From: Nageia nagi
Lineage: Eukaryota > Pinophyta
Assembly (NCBI GenBank): GCA_050084985.1
Contig: JBITNC010000001.1
Location: 206,894,001 to 206,958,000, forward strand
Direction of reading: 5' to 3'
DNA length: 64,000 bases
Part shown: positions 59,510 through 64,000 of the stretch, one piece after another
How positions within the stretch are numbered: the first letter of the stretch is position 1
How the letters are laid out: the number at the start of each line of letters is the position of its first letter
Made by a program: the position numbers and the translations under genes
The notes under the pieces: generated by a model
The model's input: only the letters and a program-made list of their open reading frames with translations
The model's database searches: none
Told to the model about the DNA's origin: nothing

Positions 59510-61440
59510 CATCCTCATGCTTCTAGTGATATTGAGTTTACAAGCTCTAGCAAGAAAATGGATACTATTAGTGAAACTCCTAATAGATTTGGTACTAATA
59601 TTGATCAATTTGAATTTGAAAGTATTAGTTTGAATAACCATTTTGATGAAAGTAATGGTAAAATTTCTAATTTAGATAGAATTCTTATTCATGCTAGATC
59701 TATATAAGAAGTGCTATTTAATAGATAAAAGTTAGAATATTTTCTTACTCATAATGTTGAAACTGTTATTGATATTCTAACAAATTATGAGCTCTTAGAG
59801 GGAAACTCTATATCCTTGAAATTATCAAATAGCTTATATTCATATTAAAATAGAGGATCTAGGCATCAAAAGGCTCATGCCATTAATATGAATGTCACTA
59901 ACAACATACCTTCCTACAAACATGCCACTAATGGCATGGATGGGGTTGACACAGAGGCACATCCTAAAGAAAATACACAATACCATGTGATTTAGTCATT
60001 GAGGATAGTGGAATGGAGGATGTAGATGAAAATTATAAGAACCTCATTTTAAAAACTAATCACTTCAAAAGAGGTAAGTTTTTTACATGTAATAATATTA
60101 TATAATATGATAATTGTGATAATGAGTTATAAGCATAATTTGACAAGTTTATTAAGGATGTTTATAAAAGAAAACTTAACTAGACATTAGAAGAACATAA
60201 TATAAAACTATAAATCCTTCATGATTTTCAAGAAAATTCTATCTTGCATTTAGAATCTTAGTAAAAACAAATGGATATCTTAGTTCAAATGCTTGATAAA
60301 ATTGAACATGAAAAAGTAAATAGAATAGGTCCATTTGTTGTACTCAAAGAAAATGAACTTATAAAGGAATAAAATCCACCTCAAACCCCTCCACTTCCCT
60401 TTAAAGAGGATTCAAATGAGGAATGCAAACAAAAGATAGAATTACAATTAATTGATGATGATAATGATGATTCCTTGTTTTGCTTGAAGAGACCATTAAC
60501 GAATAGAATTCTTACTAAAGTATTTACTAGGAAAAAGAGTATTAAGTTTAGTAAATTTAATGGTTTACAAGATCCTAATATGCATGTTGGAAAATTACAA
60601 GAAGAGGATATGGTCTATATTCATGATAAAGATATGCTTGCTAAATTATTCTCCCATAGTCTAAAGGATAAGGTGTTGAAATGGTATTTTCATCTTCCTA
60701 AAAAGAGCATTGATAGGTATGAAGATTTAATTCATTATGTTTTGCAAAATTTCAAGTATAATATTGCTAAAAAAGTCTATTTCAAGAATTTATGTAAAAT
60801 TAAACAATTTCCTAATCAATTTATCCATGATTTTGTTAAAGTATGGACACACATTGCTAATAAAATTACTATGCCTGACCAAGATCTAAAAGATACATTT
60901 GCAAATGCTTTGTTACTTGTGTATAAATTATTGGTAATCTCTAATCATGATATAACATTAGGGGATATGATGGATGTTGTGTTTAAAAAAGAACCATGCA
61001 TTAAACAATTATATGCTATGCATAATAATATTACCCCTACATATCAAAAGATAGCTCAAATCATTAAGAATAATAAAAAAGCTAAAGTAAATAATGTTGG
61101 ACATAAATAGAAAACTAATCCTAATCCTAGGCAAAATTTTACACCTTTGATTAATAATGTTGATAATATTCTTAATGTTTTGTTAAAATAAGATCTTATT
61201 AAACTTCCTCCTATTATTGAGCCTAAGTTTTAGAATGGTGTACCTAAAAAATTTTAGATATGAGAAATTTTGCAATTATCATATAGTTCCTAGACTCTAA
61301 GGTATATAATACATGATTTCATTAACAAAAAGGCTATTAAGATGGATAATGAGGCTACTAAATAACATGGACCTATACATCTTGATAATGGATAGTTAGG
61401 GATGTTTACCAATCCCCTACCCCCTTCAAAACCAAGAGGC
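59510..61440 (+). pseudogene. gag: gag remnant of a further gypsy element
   Basis: The open frame 60475-61110 (211 aa, in frame upstream to about 60420) is a Retrotrans_gag capsid: 'KFSKFNGLQDP', 'AKLFSHSLKDKVLKWYFHLP', 'KSIDRYEDLIHYVLQNFKYN' and 'QFPNQFIHDFVKVW'. Upstream (59530-59830) a Ser/Asn/Asp-rich frame is the gag N-terminus in another phase. Downstream 'KFCNYHIVP' (about 61270) and 'IHDFINKKAIKMD' match the gag zinc-binding tail. No protease or RT follows, so pol has been lost. It differs from Gypsy1, 2 and 3 gag. Confidence 0.8.
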
Positions 61441-61475
61441 TAGATTGGCATGGTAAGTACTTCCAATGAGTTACA

Positions 61476-61651
61476 CTACTGTTTTACTCATAAATGTGGA
61501 TGCAAGCATGATAGGCCAAACAAAATTAGAAATGGAGCAAAATACCACTAAAGGTGTGCATAACTATTCCTATGGCACCAACGATATGAGAAATGTGAAA
61601 CTAAAAGTACCTTTTTCTATTCTTGCATCTATAAAATGTACCTAGGTTAAA
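61476..61651 (+). pseudogene. Cys/His-rich fragment of unknown family
   Basis: One frame with two stops reads 'YCFTHKCGCKHDRP', 'NGAKYH.RCA.LFLWHQRYE' and 'KCETKSTFFYSCIYKMYLG'. Seven Cys and four His in about 58 codons suggest a zinc-binding protein. I do not recognise the family. Confidence 0.35.
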
Positions 61652-62339
61652 AAAACCCCCCAAGTACATAAAGTTATTGGTTAAAATTTCATATATGTAC
61701 ATGTAGTGTATATTATCTAGATTATGCATTTGTTTATTTATTATGAATTATTACTCCTTCATTGCATGAGTTGATTGATTTTTTTTCTTCATCATGATTT
61801 ATACTTGTATTGTTCCTTTATTTTCTTATTTTTTGAATCATTTATCACACCACTAGTGGCATATTGGGTCTATTTCACACCATTAGTAGTGTGCTTTTCC
61901 CAAGATAAAATGTAAAAGGATAGTATTTTGTTCATGGTTATTATGTTTGGAGTCTATTGGGATGATTATTTGTTGCTTTTCATTACATTTAAGAAGAAAA
62001 ATGGATAAAAGTTTGATTGGGTCCTTATTTCACCAGTGGTACTTGAAATCTAAATTGATTGGTATTTCTTAAAAGAGATTGGTATTTTGTGAAATGACTT
62101 ATGAGATAATTGAATTTAGTAATTTATGATTTGTTACAATGGTATTTAAGATTTGTTTTATTAATTTCATGCTTTCCTTTAAGCAAATTTTGTTGTTAAC
62201 TTGTAACATAAAATTAAAACTTATAAATCTAAAATACATTCATATTTACATAAATAAAAAGATATTAAACACATGAATTGAATCAAAAAATAGATCATAT
62301 ATATCACAAAATATAAGTAGAAAATGGGAAGGTCCCATG
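61652..62339. other. AT-rich DNA, nothing recognised
   Basis: I find no frame, LTR end or repeat pair here. The pair 'cacaccactagtggcatattggg' and 'cacaccattagtagtgtgc' near 61850-61890 is a short direct repeat. Confidence 0.35.
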
Positions 62340-62640
62340 ACTATAGCCCTCATTGAGGAGGAACACTTCCACCACTACTAGCAATGTCTCTTATCCTAGC
62401 TCTAACTTTACAGTTGCTCCCACTAACTACCATCCCTAAGGTATCTCTAGAGATACCACTTACGATCACTCCATGGTTCTCTAGGAGTGTCTTTTCCCTT
62501 ATGTATTTCACCTTAAGGGTGGTGATATATTTGTATTTGGTCTCAATCTTATCCATCTAGCCCTGAATGAAAGACCACTACTAGTGTAGGGGAGGCATAG
62601 TAAGTCTCTCCTATAATCTCTTAATGGATTGCTCTAGGGT
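62340..62640 (-). pseudogene. C-terminal region of the second PMD protein (tentative)
   Basis: The minus-strand frame 62350-62556 (68 aa) reads 'MDKIETKYKYITTLKVKYIR' and ends 'SSGGSVPPQ'. It is helical and charged at first. It lies downstream of the PMD core on the same strand, so it may be the coiled-coil tail of that protein. Nothing else identifies it. Confidence 0.3.
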
Positions 62641-63299
62641 ATCACTTCATGCATCCCTCTTGGCTAGAGTAGCTTGTAGCATGGTAACTTAGGCTTCCAT
62701 GGGCCTTAGCCTAGTCACCTCCACTTTAAAATAAGTAATACATCTATTTGCATCTCCTATAACAAGTAAAATTCATGGTTAATTGCATGTTATTTACATG
62801 AGTAAAAATTAAAAATCTTAAAATTATATAGTCTCTTACCTGGTGTTGTAAGGGGCATAACTATGGCTAACATGGAAAATACTTATAATCCTAGTGCCTC
62901 TTCCTCCTACCTCAATATGTCATGGATGGGATTGTTCACCTAATAGATATCATCCTTTGATGATCCCTTGCTATTAGCCTCATCCTCCTCCTCATCATCC
63001 CCATCCATACCAAGGTCATTGAGATAGAATCCTATTGACCATGTTGCATAACCATGGGCAACCTTGAAAGCCATGGAGAAATTGGTAGCATCATCCAATA
63101 TCCTAGGATCCTCCTATGAGTGACTCCATGCTAGTATAACTTACATCCCTCTAGGAATGTCTCTCTTAACCATGTAGCATTGATAGCACACTAGAATTGA
63201 AGAGATTGCTTTCTAGATCCCAAATTGATGCAATATGTATTATGGGTGGTAAGGATCCACCACCTTCCTTTGATTCTAGAGGAAGAAATCTTGGTGAAC

Positions 63300-64000
63300 C
63301 CACACAAGCTACTATGCATCTACATCCCATACAAAATCCTAGTAGCACACCCAAATTATGTTTTCAGCCTATAGTCCATCAATCTATTGCATCCTCACCT
63401 CTAACAAGTGGGGGTACCTATATCCTCCACCTCTAGAGGTATAACAAATTAGGACAATGTCCCTTGGATCCTCCCTCACCTATTGTAGTCTCATGAGCCT
63501 CATGATATCAAGGTGCTCATATGCCCAAATCTGAAAAAGATCGGTATGAGCAATCATCATGTTAAACTTGTCAATGTTGATGAAGTTATATAAAACCCTA
63601 TACAACTAGGCTAAAACTAATGGGCCCTAAGAAAACTATGCTCCCCTCTAGCATATCTGGTGTATTACACAAACTAGTCCAAGTAGGAAGGCTAAGCTAC
63701 TCTTTTTTGGACATAAGGATATAGTTATGATGGAAGCCACATATAATCATAAATGTCCATCTATTAGGGAAAACTAGAAGACCTCCACCAATTTGGTAGC
63801 CCAATACTCCTAGTCATGGTATGCCTCCCCATAAGCCAAAATGCCTCTTAGTCCCATTATTATCTAGAAGATCCCTCTAATGCACAAGGTTTCCCTTGAT
63901 AGGAATTCCCAAAATATGGTATACATTAAGGAGGGTGATGCTCATTTCACTTAGGGCCAAGTGAAATGAGTAACAATCTGGATCCCACCCCTCTGCTAAT
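63300..64000 (-). pseudogene. Plant mobile domain (PMD) protein, second copy, running off the window
   Basis: From the right edge downward the frame gives 'WDPDCYSFHLALSEMSITLL', 'NVYHILGIPIKGNLV', then 'NIDKFNMMIAHTDLFQIWAY' with 'EHLDIMRLM', and 'RYPHLLEVRMQ', 'NIIWVCY'. This is the PMD order ('W...TFH...GE.TITL.DV..I.GLPI.G' and 'LQ.WAYEH..I.RP'). Stops and frame changes break it. The + strand frame at 63197-63436 is a shadow. The N-terminus lies beyond 64000. Confidence 0.65.

Overview
The window looks like intergenic DNA from a land plant with a large, AT-rich, transposon-filled nuclear genome. A gymnosperm or other large-genome seed plant is my best guess, but the sequence cannot fix the species. 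The signs are plant Ty1/copia and Ty3/gypsy retrotransposons nested in one another, a Tat-type archaeal-like RNase H, a plant mobile domain (PMD) reading frame, very low GC, and stop codons that mostly look like C-to-T decay. I see no intact cellular gene, rRNA, tRNA or CRISPR array. Every coding region is a transposon gene or a transposon-associated pseudogene, and nearly all are broken.

Layout: 1-3313 is the 3' part of a gypsy element (here G4) ending in a complete LTR (2481-3313). Its left part carries a 120-bp tandem array and a 15-bp TTCnnGAA array that resemble the LTRs of element Gypsy1. 3314-21010 is an old element X: a partial left LTR (3314-4086), a decayed interior with a His/Gln/Tyr/Asn-rich reading frame (5609-6190), and a right LTR (11191-12229 plus 20948-21010). 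Gypsy1 (12230-20942, + strand, 1452-bp LTRs, TSD CTTAT) is inserted in that right LTR. Gypsy1 has gag, a scrap of integrase and a long extra ORF3; most of pol is deleted.

21011-24189 is AT-rich and uninformative. A degenerate PMD pseudogene follows on the + strand (24190-24675, 33796-34129, 58621-58920), cut into three pieces. The first cut is a copia element (24676-33788, - strand, two 1873-bp LTRs) whose gag-pol is one uninterrupted frame apart from 14 stop codons. The second cut is Gypsy3 (34130-56662, + strand) with an extra LTR stuck on its right end (56691-58620). Gypsy2 (38285-46583, - strand), a Tat-type element, sits inside the Gypsy3 protease. From 58921 there is a gag remnant of another gypsy element (about 59510-61440), a Cys-rich fragment, and a second PMD pseudogene on the - strand running off the right edge.

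How the parts relate: Gypsy1 and Gypsy3 are cousins, sharing gag, the integrase tail, the primer-binding region and a 3-4 kb ORF3 after integrase. ORF3 has a helical N-terminal domain, a Pro- or charge-rich linker and a coiled coil, with no membrane segment that I can see. Gypsy2 and Gypsy3 both carry an extra archaeal-like RNase H, but in different places: after RT/RNase H in Gypsy2, before RT in Gypsy3. ORF3, this domain swap, and the regulatory-looking repeat arrays shared by gypsy and copia LTRs are the most interesting items.
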